A model generated the notes under the pieces. That model was not told the DNA's origin. It saw nothing but the letters and a program-made list of their open reading frames with translations, and did no database searches. A program made the translations under genes and the position numbers. From Copromyces sp. CBS 386.78 (Eukaryota > Ascomycota > Sordariomycetes > Sordariales > Sordariaceae), in the NCBI GenBank assembly GCA_030685235.1, contig MU839141.1, positions 186,001-250,000 of the forward strand: 64,000 bases of DNA. The letters run 5' to 3'. This document shows, one piece after another, positions 23,194-36,329 of this stretch (the stretch's first letter is position 1; each line of letters opens with the position of its first letter).

Positions 23194-23568
23194 TCATCCA
23201 TCAGTCTTTACGAGCGGCCCAAACTCGCCCGTTGTCTTGGTCGCCCAGCTATTTATACACGCCTTCCCGTCCCCGTGCCCATATTCCTCCAGACTAGCAT
23301 AGAATTTACCGCGCATTCGCTTCAGAATCTCCACTTTCTCGCCCATGTTCCTTGCTAGCTGGACCTGTGCCACATTCCCGGGGGCCAAATTCTCCTTCTC
23401 CTGGAATCCGTACATGACCGTGTCAAACTCGGCGACCCACAGGCCCCCGCCCCCCTCCGGGCCCCGTCCGTCCGGATAGGCGACCGCTACCCACCTCCTC
23501 TCCATGGCGGTAGGCGGCGGTTGCTGGCCTGTCCTGGCAGCTGTGAGGTCCCTGTCGTCATCGTCCAT
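23194..23568 (-). CDS. Small conserved-looking protein, unknown function (5' end uncertain)
   Basis: From ATG 23568 the frame codes 124 residues (MDDDDRDLTAARTG...). The same frame is open and protein-like upstream to about 23705 (KLLAAAFQVHF, ALLLLGAKWFD), where TAA stops it. There is no ATG in that extension, so either the gene starts at 23568 or a first exon lies upstream in the damaged border of the RIP block. The sequence has no signal peptide or membrane helix. The segment WVAEFDTVMYGF is reminiscent of uncharacterised fungal proteins, but I cannot name a family. It is the last apparently intact gene before the AT-rich block. Confidence 0.5.
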   Translation of the reverse strand: MDDDDRDLTAARTGQQPPPTAMERRWVAVAYPDGRGPEGGGGLWVAEFDTVMYGFQEKENLAPGNVAQVQLARNMGEKVEILKRMRGKFYASLEEYGHGDGKACINSWATKTTGEFGPLVKTDG

Positions 23569-23936
23569 CAGACCGAAGACGAAAGCCCTTCGGGCGTCGC
23601 TGTCGAACCACTTGGCGCCGAGAAGCAGCAGGGCACGGCGGGCCGATGCGCACTCACTGAAGTGTACCTGGAATGCAGCGGCCAGCAGCTTCGACGGTCT
23701 CTCAGTCTCGCAGCAAATGGCATGTTACACAGGAAACGGGTCCCAGCTCGAACCAGTACTTCGTTAATGCTGGGTATATTAAACAACTATGCACCTATCC
23801 TCAACGGTGGTAATAGTCTTTGTGGCGTACAAGGACCGTGCTTAACACTCGTTCCCTTATCAGGCCTACCACCGGGATAATCCCATTCAATAGCATACAT
23901 CTTCGGGACCTACGTACCTTACCTCCCATCCGCACC

Positions 23937-24420
23937 ATATCTACCGTCGAAGTAGTTTCACTCCTTTTAACTATCATCTCCATCGTCAACACAGCTATAG
24001 ATCTTTACGACGCCTATTAAGACATTAATAGCCTTCCCAATGTCGTTAAGTACGCCCTAGCTCAATTTCACTTTATTAAAGATACCTTCGAAACCGTCCG
24101 AAACGATATAGATAAATACCGCCGCAACCCCAATCCTAAATCCTACTAAGCGATAAAGGAGATTTTCAAGTCTTATAAAGCTAAGATCTTTTTGCTAGAT
24201 AAAATATTTTCGGTAATTATTCCGCAGTTATAAAAGGATATAGAGAGGTAGCTATTATTTTACTAACAATTTTCTAAATTTACTATAACCGTCAATTTTA
24301 CTTTTAATAGAAGTAAAAAAGTAGAATATCTTATAAAGGGTGTATGGCAAGATATTAAGCTACTAGCCTACAACTGCATCCTTAGCCCTACTACCCAAAA
24401 TTAGATTAAGGATATAACTA
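23937..24420 (+). pseudogene. N-terminal domain of a fungal NLR-type (STAND) gene, RIP-mutated
   Basis: The plus-strand reading gives STVEVVSLLLTIISIVNTAI, DLYDAY, IKDTFETVRNDIDKYRRNP and VWQDIKLLAYN, interrupted by stops. This matches the start of many fungal NACHT/ankyrin proteins (PigL_N-like helical N-terminal domain). The expected initiator ATG is ATA at 23937-23939, a TpG to TpA change. In-frame TAA and TAG codons replace what look like Gln codons. Downstream to about 26450 the strand is too mutated for me to follow the gene. Confidence 0.6.
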
Positions 24421-26454
24421 AAAGGGAATTAAGCGCTCCGGGCCTTCTATTACTACTACTATTGTACTTATGTTATATCTATTTATTTTAAAATATAGCC
24501 GTAGGATAAATTTTTAATACTCGTATCTAAGCGTTCGTAATGTTAGAGGTAACAGCGATATAAGTAGACCGGGTCCAACCTCCCAGACCTTCCTTAGTCC
24601 AGTAGTATTTAATAATAGCCCGAACTTTTAAATAATAACTTTCTATTGACCGCTTTTAACATTCTTTTATCTCCTTCGAAGTAATTATTTTATTACCAAA
24701 GTTTATAATACGTATATTATTATTATAGATCGAATACTAACTTTTCTCAATTCCTTTTTTTAATAATTCCTTTTTTCTTACGTTAATACTCTACCACTTT
24801 ATAATCGGCTTAGGGATTTCTATATAATATATAATTAGATAGATTGTATAAAACGGTATATATAGAATAAAAAAAAGATAATATAATAATAAAATAGGAT
24901 AATTGTGGCGAATATATTCAACGGGTTCCAATATTCAGTATAACTTATATTAAAGTACTTCGGTTATTTATAATATATTATTCACATTAAAAATAAAATA
25001 TATATAGCAATATCACCAATATAACAAAAATTAATAATATAGGCATTATTCTTATCCTAGGACATCGAGACTTTAAAGGAGCGGGAGTGTTTACCTATAA
25101 TTTTATATAATATATAATTTAAAGCAATAATATTTCAATAAATTGTAATATTAGATTTGGTTAAATAGGCACACCCTTCCAAATTCTAAGAATAATTATA
25201 TAGTACCAGTACCTTATTTAATACTTCTTTTCCTATCTTCTAGATTATATATATCTAAAGGAGCCAATATTCGAAGTTACATCGATAAGTATATTAGTAC
25301 TCTATATAATACGTATACCCCTAAATTTAGGGCTAAATACAATAGGATATACCTTATAATAATAGAATATTTTACCCTACCGAAATATTCTATTTTAATA
25401 TATAAGCCGATGCGAAATAGGAGTCTCAATTAAATTAGGCTTCTTAAAATTCGAAATTCTCGTTACTTATATAATATTAGCGAATCCCAATAAACTTTTA
25501 TATTATTTAAATCCCTTTTTACTAAATAAACTCTTAAATTCTATCACTTTTACCGGGGCTCTCTTTAGTATATCGTTCAATCGTACTTGCCCTAAACAAT
25601 TTATATTAGAAATTTAATTAATTAGAGCCGAGAGGTTATTCGATTTTACTAAAGGGCGGCGGAATAATCGATAGGAATTAAAGGGTTTAAGATAGTCGAA
25701 GATATATTATTACCGTTTAGTAACGTTTTATTTTTGAATTTTAATATATATAGTAAAGTCTACTGTAGGTTCGTACAATCAATTCGGTTTAATAAAATCT
25801 TCTTTATTAGGAATAGAAATATTAAAATTGGGCGACGGAAAAGTTTATGTTTTAATAATTATACTTAATCTATATTTCCTCCCTTTTCCAAAAATTGCGG
25901 AGCTTGCCTAATTAGGAATAAAAATATTAAAATTAAGTAATAGAAAAACTTACGTAATAACAATTATCTTTCTTAGAAATTGCGAGGCTCGCCTAAATAG
26001 TAAGTAGCTCGTAATTCGATATCGTCCCGGTTAAAATACTAAAGGGTCTTATTATACTACCTCATAAATACTTTCTATATATTTTTTATTATTTATAAAA
26101 GGTTAAACTGCGAATTTTAATAGTATTAATTACTAATTACCCCTATTAAGCTTTTTTTTTCTAGTCTAGCTTTTAAGATTTTAATAGTATTTAAAATAAG
26201 AAAAGACGGTAATATTTCGACTTATAACCTTTTATTAAAAATACTATTTTTCTTTTCTTTAATTATTCAAATTATTAAAGTAAGTAAGTATCCCCGAAGA
26301 TTTAGAAACCTCCCTAATATTGTACTAATATAATAATCCTACTCTAAATTCCTATATTAAATTCCTGAAGTTAAATCGCCTTAAATATACGTTAATTATC
26401 GTTCGTATCCGCCGGAAAGTAGTTTTTAATTAGCTTAGACTTTATCTTTCCTTT
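24421..26454. other. RIP-mutated DNA, nothing identified
   Basis: Very AT-rich with no frame I can follow. It may be the body of the NLR gene that starts at 23937, or unrelated repeats. Confidence 0.4.
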
Positions 26455-27440
26455 ATAATACGGATATATATTAAAGGTTTTATAAACTTCGTCTGTATAG
26501 ACAATTAAAGCGAGGGAGAGAGCGGTAAAGAGTAAAGTATTTTTAGTTTCCCCTTTTTCTTTTATCTTTTCTTTATTTATACGGATTTCGCTATATTGTT
26601 AATTCGTCTACAAAGTAGTTAATAGAAGTGCTAGGCCGTATTTATACTATAGGCAATACGTAAAATATATTAGTTATAAGCTTCGGTTTGCCTTCAGATT
26701 ACTAGTTTATATTACGGCAGTAGTAGATTACTATATTAATTAGCCTATATCCTCGTAAAAGGATATAAGTAATTGAAGTTAGAAGATTCGATATTTAAAT
26801 AGTTTTATATAATTATTTTAAACCGTACATAGTTCTGTATTGTATTAGCTATTATATTCCTCCCTTTATATTAAAAAGTTCGCCCCAAACTTTAACCCCC
26901 TTCTTAAATCTTATTTCTAATAATAGAATCTTTAAAAAAGCCGATTGAACTTTCTGAATGGGAATTCTCAATTAAAATAAACTAATTATATATCTATACT
27001 ACCGTACTATATTAAATAGCGGCTATCCCAATGTCTAATATATATATATCAGAAGAGGAACCTATATAAATAGAATTTAAAAAAATCTTAAAAGATTTTT
27101 CTAACTATAAAGTTCGAATTCGTAGCCTCGTAACTTCGATTAAATATTATAATAGTAGTAGACTACTATATTAATTAACTCGTATCCTCGTAAAAGGATA
27201 TAAATAATTATAACTAGAAGATTTAATATTTAAGTAATTTTATATAATTATTTCGAACTGTACGTAATTTTGTATTACGTCGGCCGTTATAATTTAATAG
27301 ATAGAATAGGGATATTAGGCGCTATAAGACGTATTAGGGCACTACTTTTATTTTTATATACTAAATTTACCGCTATAGCACGTCTTATACCTTATAGAAG
27401 GCGGAAGTAGACGTTAAAAATAATAATAGTAATAATAATA
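26455..27440 (+). mobile_element. 5'-truncated LINE 3' end, interrupted by a small insertion
   Basis: 26455-26700 and 27297-27440 together match, in reverse complement, the 3' end of the LINE relic at about 39625-39975. Both end in a (TAA)n/(AAT)n-like tail (27415-27440 here). Homology stops abruptly at 26455, which fits the usual 5' truncation of LINE copies. The gap between the two pieces is the insertion described separately. Confidence 0.6.
26703..27296. mobile_element. Small element with ~150 bp terminal direct repeats (TRIM-like), RIP-mutated
   Basis: 26711-26860 and 27146-27296 are direct repeats (shared cores such as CCTCGTAAAAGGATATAA). About 285 bp lies between them and codes nothing. 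The other copy of the host LINE near 39790 lacks this segment, so it is an inserted unit with a known empty site. The size and layout fit a terminal-repeat retrotransposon in miniature. Confidence 0.55.
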
Positions 27441-27960
27441 TAATATAGACTACTTTTGCTTTAAAGAATAATTTTATTATTAATACAAAAGTAATAATAT
27501 TATTCCTATATAAAATATTATAGTTTAGTCTATATGTACGCTAAAGCGCCTCCTAATTAGGTATATACTTAGCGCTACCCTCCATTTAATACTATTAGCT
27601 ATATTAATATATTTAATTATACTTATAAAAGCGTAATCCTACGAAAGATAATTTACAAAGTTAGAAGCCAAAAATCAAAGTAATATTAAGTGTAAGGAGG
27701 AAAAGGAAGCTGTCAAACGAGGGTATTACAATTCTAGATATATAAATTAAAATTACCACTCGTTCCTACCTTCCTTTTCCATACGGTCTAATCGATAAGG
27801 ATATAAGCTTCATTCTATCCAATATATTATAGTACCCTGTCTAACTATATTATAACGCTACTTAATTTAACGAATGTAATAAATAATTAACTATAAAGAG
27901 TAAAAGGGAGGAAAAGTAGTCTCGAATAAGGGCATAGTTAAATATAGAAATGAAGTAGGT
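27441..27960. other. RIP-mutated DNA, nothing identified
   Basis: AT-rich with no readable gene. Confidence 0.4.
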
Positions 27961-29660
27961 CCAATCAATAGATGCAGCTAATAGCACAATACGGTGAATG
28001 CGATAAGAATGCATCTGTCACACGGACATTTGCCCACAGTTCTGGGTTAGGGTTTCCGAGGCTTAACAGAACCTCAACGCTTGGCATCAGCCTTATGAGT
28101 GCCTGGCGGCCTCGGGCCGCGAAACTCAACCTCACTTCGGCCAGACTCTTGGCCACTGGTACAACCTACCCGAACCCCTCTCGCGCCATCAAGCTAACCG
28201 AGCCAACCCTGGAACTGCCGATGGCGCTGAGCATCATCACGAGGTTCCCCTCGTATCATGGAGCGAGAGGGCACCGTTAGGGGTATAGTAAGATATGCGT
28301 TATTGTGCGATGTACGTGGAGGACTAGCTATACAGGCAAAAGCCCAGACAGGCCAGCCCGTGCGCGCGTATGTACAGCTCTACGTGGCTATTGGGCAACA
28401 ATGTTACAAGCTAACCCTATAATACCTCTAAAAAGCAATCACAGCTAAACAAGCAAGACGCAAGGTGACCGGACGGAGGCCGGTGCTAGAGGAAAGAAGG
28501 AGAATGGTTGAAAGCACTTAGGAAGATCTATATGTGTTGCAAAGGCTTCTGAGGCTCGATCGAGGAGGAGGGTTGCAACGATGATATCGTAAAACTCGAA
28601 GTCGGAAGGATGGATAAAAAGGTAAAAATGATCTACTCTTTTTTTGTGGAGAAAAAGGCTGGCCTGGTAGGAAATGGAGATTTCCGAAGGCATAAGTGTG
28701 TAGAGCACTCAAAAAGGAGTAGAACGGTATTTTGTTTGTGTGTGTAGGCTTTGAATTGGTAAAGATATGAGGAAGTGTCTGATGAGCTATATAAAATCTT
28801 TTCTTTCTTCGAAGGGAACCTCCATTCTTATAGACTTTCTGGGCCACCTGGTTGAGTTGTGAAAAATCCGTCAGCTCCGTCGGATTCTTCGGTTTCCGAC
28901 GGTTCGGAAGATGGTTTCTTTCATCTCGTACGCAAACGTTTAGACTAAGAAATCCTTTTCCAAAGTTGAAAGGTTTTCGAGGTTAAAAGAATCTTTCGAG
29001 GTTGAAAGAATCCTTTACCTCCTTTATTTACCCGGGTCACGCCATCGACCCTGGTCAACGCCACGGCGTTTCTGGACCTTTCTGGGCCGCCTGGTACGTA
29101 CCCAGCCACCCTCACACCTCTTACGAGGGTTAGGGTTATATATGGTAGAAATTTTTAACAACGGTTATTTAAACGAATAAATTCGAATAAAGTCAACCAA
29201 AAATATAGGGCTTATACTTATAGTATATATTATCCATATATATATTCTTTATACTTTTATAGTATAATATAGACTCGTGAATCTGTTATAAATATAGAAA
29301 TAATATAATATCTATATTAAGACTAACAATATGTATAAAGACCGCTAGATGGATACCTTGAGGTATTAGGCAACAAGGCTCGGTACGTACTAAGGTACGT
29401 ACCAAACCTCTTTGGCATAAGAAGGCCTTGAAACCTAGCCTTTGTTTGAAGGTTGAAAGGATCAACAAGGCCTTCGAGACCAAAGTAGTTTATCAGCTGA
29501 ATTGAACTCTTTGTTCCAAGCTCAGAACTCTGCCCTTGTCACAGCATCCAACCAGAGGTCATAGGAAGAACTCGGTATACGCACAGGCTAGGCTATAACA
29601 ATACCCAAGACTTCAGTTCTCAGGCCTCCTTTTTTCATTCCTTTAATCTTACAAATCCAC
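27961..29660. repeat. Lightly mutated repeat island inside the RIP block
   Basis: 27970-28300 is GC-rich. 28260-28400 matches a heavily RIP-mutated copy at about 34657-34800. 28445-29110 is non-coding by my reading and has repeated short words (GAGGTTGAAAG, TTTCTGGGCCRCCTGG twice, near 28836 and 29080). 29128-29138 contains GGTTAGGGTTA, only two telomere-like units. Another less mutated stretch is 29340-29640. I read this as several nested non-autonomous or LTR-type pieces with unresolved borders. Confidence 0.4.
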
Positions 29661-30055
29661 GATGCTCACTATACGTTAAACCCTATATTTACAATATAAT
29701 ATCGATTATCTAGGACTTAAAAAAATCAATTAAAAGCTTAAGTACTAAGCGAAGTATTATTAGAGCCCCCCGCGTATACTAGAATATACGAAAAGGTTTT
29801 ATTACTTCTAATTGCTATAAATATATTCTATATAATATTACTATCTATTATAAGGCTAGCGCCCGTAGCTAAAATACCTAATAGTCTTACTAAACGAGTA
29901 TTCTACTCTCGCGGTATATAATACTAGCCTATACGTACGTACGCCCCTTCTTTAGGATAGCCGGCTAGATTGCCTAAAAGGCGTCCTTTTCTCCTCTTCT
30001 CTCTTTATAGAATCTTATCGATTTTTTAGACTAGTATCTATATTAATTATAATAT

Positions 30056-30470
30056 GAGAATGTCTTTTCGGACTGTAGCAAATGTCTTTTCGTACTGTCG
30101 GCCAAAACTAAAACTAAATATAACTTAGCCAAATGTAAAGGCACGGGAACGATTGTAGTATTAGAATTTCTATTATTTTTTTACGCTTTTTACACACCTA
30201 GCGCCGGGACCTTGACGTAGGGTATAGTAAAGAAATAGAAAAAAGATAGAAATTTGGCTAAAAGATTCTTTCTTTTTATTTCTTCGCCCAACGCAAAGCT
30301 TAACGGGCAGTAGCTATTACGCCGTAGATACTATCTTATAGAGTAAAAAATATGAAAAATTCCAATACTATTTTTATTCTTATACGATTATAAATAGCTA
30401 AGTTATACCTAGTTATAGAATTTAGCGACAGTACAAAAAGACATTTGCTACAGTCCGAAAAGACCTTCTC
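30056..30470. mobile_element. MITE-like element with ~40-85 bp terminal inverted repeats
   Basis: 30061-30100 and 30426-30465 are inverted copies, about 38 of 40 positions identical, each containing TTTTCGGACTGTAGCAAATG. Weaker inverted similarity continues inward (ACTAAATATAACTTAGCC against its partner) and a few bases outward (GAGAA). The interior of about 240 bp has no coding frame. This fits a non-autonomous DNA transposon of about 410 bp. I cannot fix the superfamily: the outermost base and target duplication are unclear. Confidence 0.7.
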
Positions 30471-30649
30471 TATAATATACCCCTTATACTATCGCGGACC
30501 CTCCAATATTATTATTGAGGTGTATTACGACTAGAGGGACTCCTAATATAATAGGAAGTAAAAGAGAATAAATAATAAAAATTAAGGAGTAAATTAAGAT
30601 CAATTCTTATAGGAGGAAAGATTATAAAAGGCTAACTTGAGGTAGAGTT

Positions 30650-31640
30650 GTCCTCTAAGCTTACCTCTTAGAATTTAAAGCTAAATAGTTTAATAACTGC
30701 CTTATACCTATTTTCTACTGCTATATATAGCGTTATCCGTCTATCCCAATTCTAAATATCTATATTAACTTTATTAGTATTGAGAAGTAGCTTAACAACC
30801 GCCTTATACCTATTTTCTACTACTATATACAACGCTATTTATCTAGCCCTATCCTTAAAATCTATATTAACTTTACCGCTATTAAGAAGCAGCTTAATAA
30901 CTGCCTTATACCTATTTTTCCCCACTATATATAACGCTATCCATCTATCCCAATTCTAAATATTTGTATTAACCTTACTAGTATCAAAAAATAGTTTAAT
31001 AACCGCCTTATACCTATACGTTATTACTATATATAGCGCCGTACTATATTCTACAGCTTATATATTAACGTCGGCGCTCTTATTAAGTAATATCTCAATT
31101 ATCCCTTTATAGCCTTAGTATAAGGCCACTTAGAGCGCCGTACCGTAGTCTCCGCCTTATATATTAATATTAATACCCTTATTAAATAGCATTTCGATAA
31201 TCTCTTTATAGCTTTAAAACGAAGCTGCCTAAAGCGCTATACTATAGTATCTACCTTATATATTAACGTTAGCACCCTTATCGAATAATACCTTAATAAT
31301 TTCTTTACGGCCTTAAAATAAAGCTGTCTAAAGCGTTATACCGTAGTCTTTACTTTATATATTAATATTGGCGTTCTTATTAAGTAATATTTCAACGACC
31401 TCTTTATAGCCTTATACTAAAGCCGCCCGGAGCGCTATATTATAATATCCGCCTTATATATTAACGTCGGCGCCCTTATTAAACAATATTTCGACTATCC
31501 CTTTATAGCCTTCTTCCGAAGCTACTTAAAGCGCCGTACTATAATTTCCACCTTATATATTAATATTTATTTTCTTCTTAGCTAAAATATTTTTGATAAC
31601 TAGCTTTAAACCTAAATAGTTCGCTAGAGCTAAATCAATC
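30650..31640 (-). pseudogene. Ankyrin-repeat gene relic, RIP-mutated
   Basis: A period of about 99 bp (33 codons) runs through the stretch. Minus-strand reading of units gives patterns such as DKGANVNIQGG..GIALQAAS, EIIEMLFNKG and KGIIEILLNK, the fungal ankyrin consensus (GADVN-GG-GNALQAAS-G-EEIVQLLLDKG), with stops in each unit. Repeats of this kind usually form the sensor end of NACHT-ankyrin NLRs. An N-terminal partner should lie above 31640 but is unreadable. Confidence 0.75.
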
Positions 31641-32778
31641 CAATTTTACCAATTCATCAACTTCGGTTTAAAATAGTTAAACGCCTAAACTATCGCCTTC
31701 CTAATTATATTATAAAATACGCGCATATCCTTCTATAATCGGTTTATAAGGATATAACCCTACGAAATATAGTGCGAAAGCTAGTAAATAACTACGTACG
31801 GAAGGAATAAGCATTCTTAATTACTAGGAGAATTCTAAACTAATATTACAAAATCTAGCAGCAATAAATAGTAAAGGTAGACTAGTAATATCGTACTATA
31901 CGACTTTTCTATATTTAAGAGCCCTTTCCACTTACTTTATTATTAAATATTAGTAAAGAATTTCCTCGCTATTTAATAAATAAAAAACAACTTTAAATTG
32001 TAAACGTTAATAAAGAGGCCGTATAAATTCTTAACGATACTTCAGAAATTATCTTTTAACTACAATTCTAATTTAACGGTCGTATATAATATAAACTATT
32101 ATTTTCGTAAAGCTAATATCAACGCAACGTTCGCCTCGTCGAAAATTAGGAGCTGTATAGCGGTAAAGGTAATTCGGAAAAATATATCGATTTAGTCTTT
32201 ATCCTAACTTTTATTCAAAAATTTTTTGTACGCTTTAAATACCTAGAATAAAATATTAAACAATAAGTTCTCAACGTTTGACTACTTCTCGTATTTATTC
32301 AGTTTCTCCTTAATTATATCGAATATAAAATAAAGCTATAAATATATACAGTTTTCTATACTCTTAAAATATTAGGAAATCTTATATAGATTATTAATAT
32401 TAAAACTATTTATAATTATATTTACGCGTTTATTAATAACCAAATTGATTTTACGGCCGATGTCAGCAAACTTATTATTACCATCGAATCGTAAATATTT
32501 TATTATAGGGAAATTTCTAAAATTAATTTCTAAATAATCGTATAAATAATTAGTAAAAAGAAATTTAAATTTCGAAAATAAGTAGGCTAAATAGTGTAGT
32601 TAGCAATAATTTTTTTTAAATTTATTGATCAATTCCTTCCGGCTCCTTTTATTATATTTATTAAGAGTATCGAGGATGTAAACAACTTCTCTAATATCTG
32701 AGGATTTAATATACTCTAGTAGGATTCGCTAGAACTCAAAGAAGTTTTAAATTAGTTTTTTACTATAGTTCTTATAGC
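31641..32778. other. RIP-mutated DNA upstream of the ankyrin relic
   Basis: Very AT-rich. It may be the N-terminal part of the ankyrin gene on the minus strand, but I cannot read a domain. Confidence 0.35.
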
Positions 32779-33077
32779 TGTAAGGGGACAGCAGAGCGGT
32801 ACGCAGGTGCTGACACCAGGATAATCAATTAAGGTTCTACGAGAAGAAAAGAGAAGTAAGACTGGCCCGTAGGGCGGACCTTGTCGCCTATCCTTTAAGG
32901 CCGTGCGCTGGTATGGGTGCCTGACTGCCTGAGGCAGCTCCATAATCGTATGGAGGCTGGAGAGGACTAACGGGCTCTGGGCCTGCCGGTACCTTGCCGG
33001 CTTAGCGTGCATTGCCGGCACTCGTCGTCTGGCTAACCGTGTGCCAGATGCTAGTACTGGGCGCCAGACCCATGACA
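32779..33077. mobile_element. Unmutated 299-bp insertion with 5-bp target duplication
   Basis: The element begins TGTAAGGGGAC and ends GACCCATGACA, so its ends are short imperfect inverted repeats with TG...CA. It is flanked by ATAGC at 32774-32778 and again at 33078-33082, a 5-bp target-site duplication. It is GC-rich inside heavily RIP-mutated DNA, so it came later. TG...CA ends plus a 5-bp duplication fit a solo LTR better than a known MITE class. In reverse complement its end (CTCGTAGAACCTTA...CAGCACCTG) resembles the short elements at 46798 and 50366. Confidence 0.75.
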
Positions 33078-35646
33078 ATAGCTAGGTAGTATATTTCTAA
33101 TTAAGCCGCCGGTAGGGTCCTACGTAAAAAGTTAGTAGAAGATAATATATGAACTATTAATATTATATATATAACGTTTATTTCTATCCTTAAAAAAGAC
33201 ATAATAAACGGTCGAAATCGTAACGTTCGTAAATAACCGATAGTCGTCGATTAAAAGCTATAATAGGATTGACTTTCTATACTTAAAGCCTGCAAAAACT
33301 TAAAGAAGGTTAGATATATTACTATTTCGCTACTTACGAAATCTCTCATTATCGAAGAACTATTCGTATATACCTTCTACCTTAAACTGATTAAAATTTT
33401 TATAACCTTTATAATCGGACGCGAAATCTTTAAGGAAAATACTTTCCTTCTAATCCTTATAAATTTTCTAGGTCTACCTCCCACCTCTTTTAAGAATCCT
33501 CTAGATTTCGCTGAGAATAGTCTACGACTATTATATTTCTTATAATTAGCAATTCTAGTATTTCCTAATTTTCTTTTCATTAAAATAAACGATATAGCCG
33601 CTATAATCTTTATTTAATTTATTAATTTCTATTACCTTATTATCCTTATTGTTCTAGTTAGCTACGTTTTACTACGTATGCAAGAGTTAGGCTCTAGAGA
33701 AATAGTATATAACGTAGGCTTAATATTCAATAATATACGAATAGACCTTAGCTAAAGGTTTAACAAAGCGTTCGTAATATTGTTAATATTAGGATTAGAG
33801 ATAGGTCTCTTTATAAATTCGCTAATATATTTAGAGGTCGCCAATTAAATTGAAACCTTTTAATATAGCCTCGTTTTGGGTAGTACCGTTTGTAAGGAAT
33901 TGCTCTAGTAAATATACGTATAGGAATTAAGAAAATTATAGATTTATAGAGAGAAATAATAAAATACCGGTCTATACTAGCGCCGTATATAATTAAACTT
34001 TAAAAATATTTTTAATTATCGGGTCGGACTAAAGGAGAAACTTTATTAACTTCTCCGCCTACTCTTGTATTTTTATATCCTTCTTTAAAAGTGAGATTTA
34101 CTACTACTTCTTCTCCTGATTTTCTAATAATTATATTACAATTAATTTGACGGACCGTAGTATTAAAAAGTCGATACTAATTAGGGGGTCGCTTTATATA
34201 AAAGCTGAATACTTTATATAATTAACTATTAATTTAAATTCCCACTCCTGGAATATTTTATATACTTAGCTCTACGGATCGATATTATAACTTAGGGAAG
34301 AGGCCGTATTGGAAGTAATAGTAAGGTAAAAGATTAAAGTTGGCGAGGCGGGAATAGGGTTCGGAGGTTATAGAGTAAATAATATAATTTATTCGGGAGG
34401 CGGATATATAATAATTACCGGGACTAAAGGGATTTCGGAAGCGGAAGTAGGCGCCGACGCGGACGGTAAAGCTAATACAGTTAACAGGGTTGTAAGCGGA
34501 AATAAAATTCTACTAGCCGCTTTAAATATACTATTATATTTATATTTCCCTAGCACCCTATTCTTAACCTACGAAAGTCATCTTATACTATTCCGGATAC
34601 TAATTACGAACAGTATATTAATAGTTATCTATAGAATTATTCCTAGGCGAAATATTATAGGGTAAAAGGGTACTATTAGGAGTATAGTAAAATATATATT
34701 ATTATACGAAGGAGAGGAAAGGAAAATGTATATAGAGGATTGGCTATATAAGCGAGAGCCTAGATAGGCTAATTTATATTTACTAGTAGCGGCCTAGTAA
34801 TTTGTACTATTTATATAGCCGTAGTAGGATTATTATTATTTTTAACGTTTACTTTATCTTCCTATAGGGTATAAAACGTATAAGGCTGTAACGGGGGTAA
34901 GGCTATAAATTTAAATAAAATATATAAATTACAACAATTAAATAGAGGTTTCTTTATTAATTCTATCCTCCGGGATGAAATATTTCGTTAATTTAAAAAA
35001 GGATCCTTTTAATATATTTAAAAAGGGAAATATATTAACCGTTTATAAGATTTAATTAGTTAAATAATATATACTTAGTATATAACTATTTAAAGGTCGC
35101 CTAGCATCCTAGAATCCTAAGAATTTACTAGAAAGGATTTATAAAGGATCGAGAGTATTATAATTTATAAATGTAGATAATAATATATTAAAGGAGGGTA
35201 ATAAAACTAAAGATTACTAAAATACTTTTATCGTTTAATTAAATAATATAATAAAATAAGAAACCGAATAGTAAGGGAATTACTAAATATAACGATAATA
35301 AAATAGGATAGAGCTATTATTTTTTAATAAAAAAGAGAGAAAGAAATATTAGACATATAATATCATTCCTAATTCTAGCCTTCTTCCCTAAAGTAAGCCG
35401 ATTATCATATTTTTACTAAACGGCCTAATTAATATAATTCTAAATACTACTAAACATTTTCAAAAAATATTGTTTTAATATCCTTAGAAACGGCACCCGG
35501 ACTTCCTATTATCGAAATTAAAGTTCGATAGTGCCTTATCTATCTCCGATATCTTCGATAAATTAGTTCTCGACTCTATAAAATAATAATTTAATTATAT
35601 TATTCCTTCTAGCTTATTCCTAATACAAATTCTCAAATACGGCGCT
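33078..35646. other. RIP-mutated DNA with one repeat remnant
   Basis: No readable gene. 34657-34800 is a RIP-degraded copy of the repeat at 28260-28400. The rest is unassigned. Confidence 0.4.
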
Positions 35647-36033
35647 TGTGACGAACGGCAGTCTGATCTGCCTAAGTGGGATAGCTGAAGGTAAAGACTA
35701 TCAGAGCTGTTCGGTGAAGCTAAAAGGTTCACAACAAGTATGGTAGCGTTATACGTGTCTTGGTGATAATGATCAATTAACTACTGTTGAACTATCTGAC
35801 AATCTAAGTTCTCCAGTCGTTCCTTTATACTCCGTGCCTTTCCCTGAGGCCTTAGTCTTGGAGTGTCTGCTCACGATGGTGTTCTGCTCACGGTGAGCAC
35901 TTCCTCTTTGTGAGCGCCCTTCGGGCGTTCCCCTGTCCCTGTTCCTGGTCCTACGTCACACTATCTTATCGTAAGCGGGGCTGTCTCATCCCAACAACCT
36001 GGTTGGTCCGCGTTATTGCTTAAGTTCGTAACA
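35647..36033 (+). repeat. Solo copia LTR (387 bp) with 5-bp target duplication
   Basis: TGTGACGAAC...GTTCGTAACA, flanked by GCGCT on both sides (35642-35646 and 36034-36038). No internal element is attached, so it is a solo LTR left by recombination. It nearly matches the inverted copy at 43880-44266. The four differences I see are all C to T or G to A and lie in CpA/CpG contexts, as light RIP would give. Confidence 0.88.
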
Positions 36034-36329
36034 GCGCTGTATTGTTGGGTTCAGCTATATAACGTTTCGTTATGTAGGTTCTATTAAAGGAACCTCTAGA
36101 AGAAATCCGGACCTATACCGCACTACTACTACTATTAAGCAATGAACTTTATATAAGCTCTATGCGAGATTCGTACTGGGCGTAGTACTAGGCTTTATAC
36201 TAAGTTTAAATCTACGCTAAACCGAATATTAGAATAGTATAATGGGGAAAACGCCACCATTGAGTAGATTAAGTAGGTAGATTAAGATCGTCCCATTCAA
36301 GCACTAGGATATAGGGCAGTCTAGCTACC

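Noticed and set aside
28445..28850. Minus-strand frames of 87 and 109 codons
   Set aside because: No ATG start for the longer one (GTG), low-complexity composition, and they lie in a repeat island with no protein motif.
29128..29138. GGTTAGGGTTA, telomere-like
   Set aside because: Only two units, deep inside the window; TTAGGG singles also occur by chance at 4730, 28025 and 53215. No telomere.
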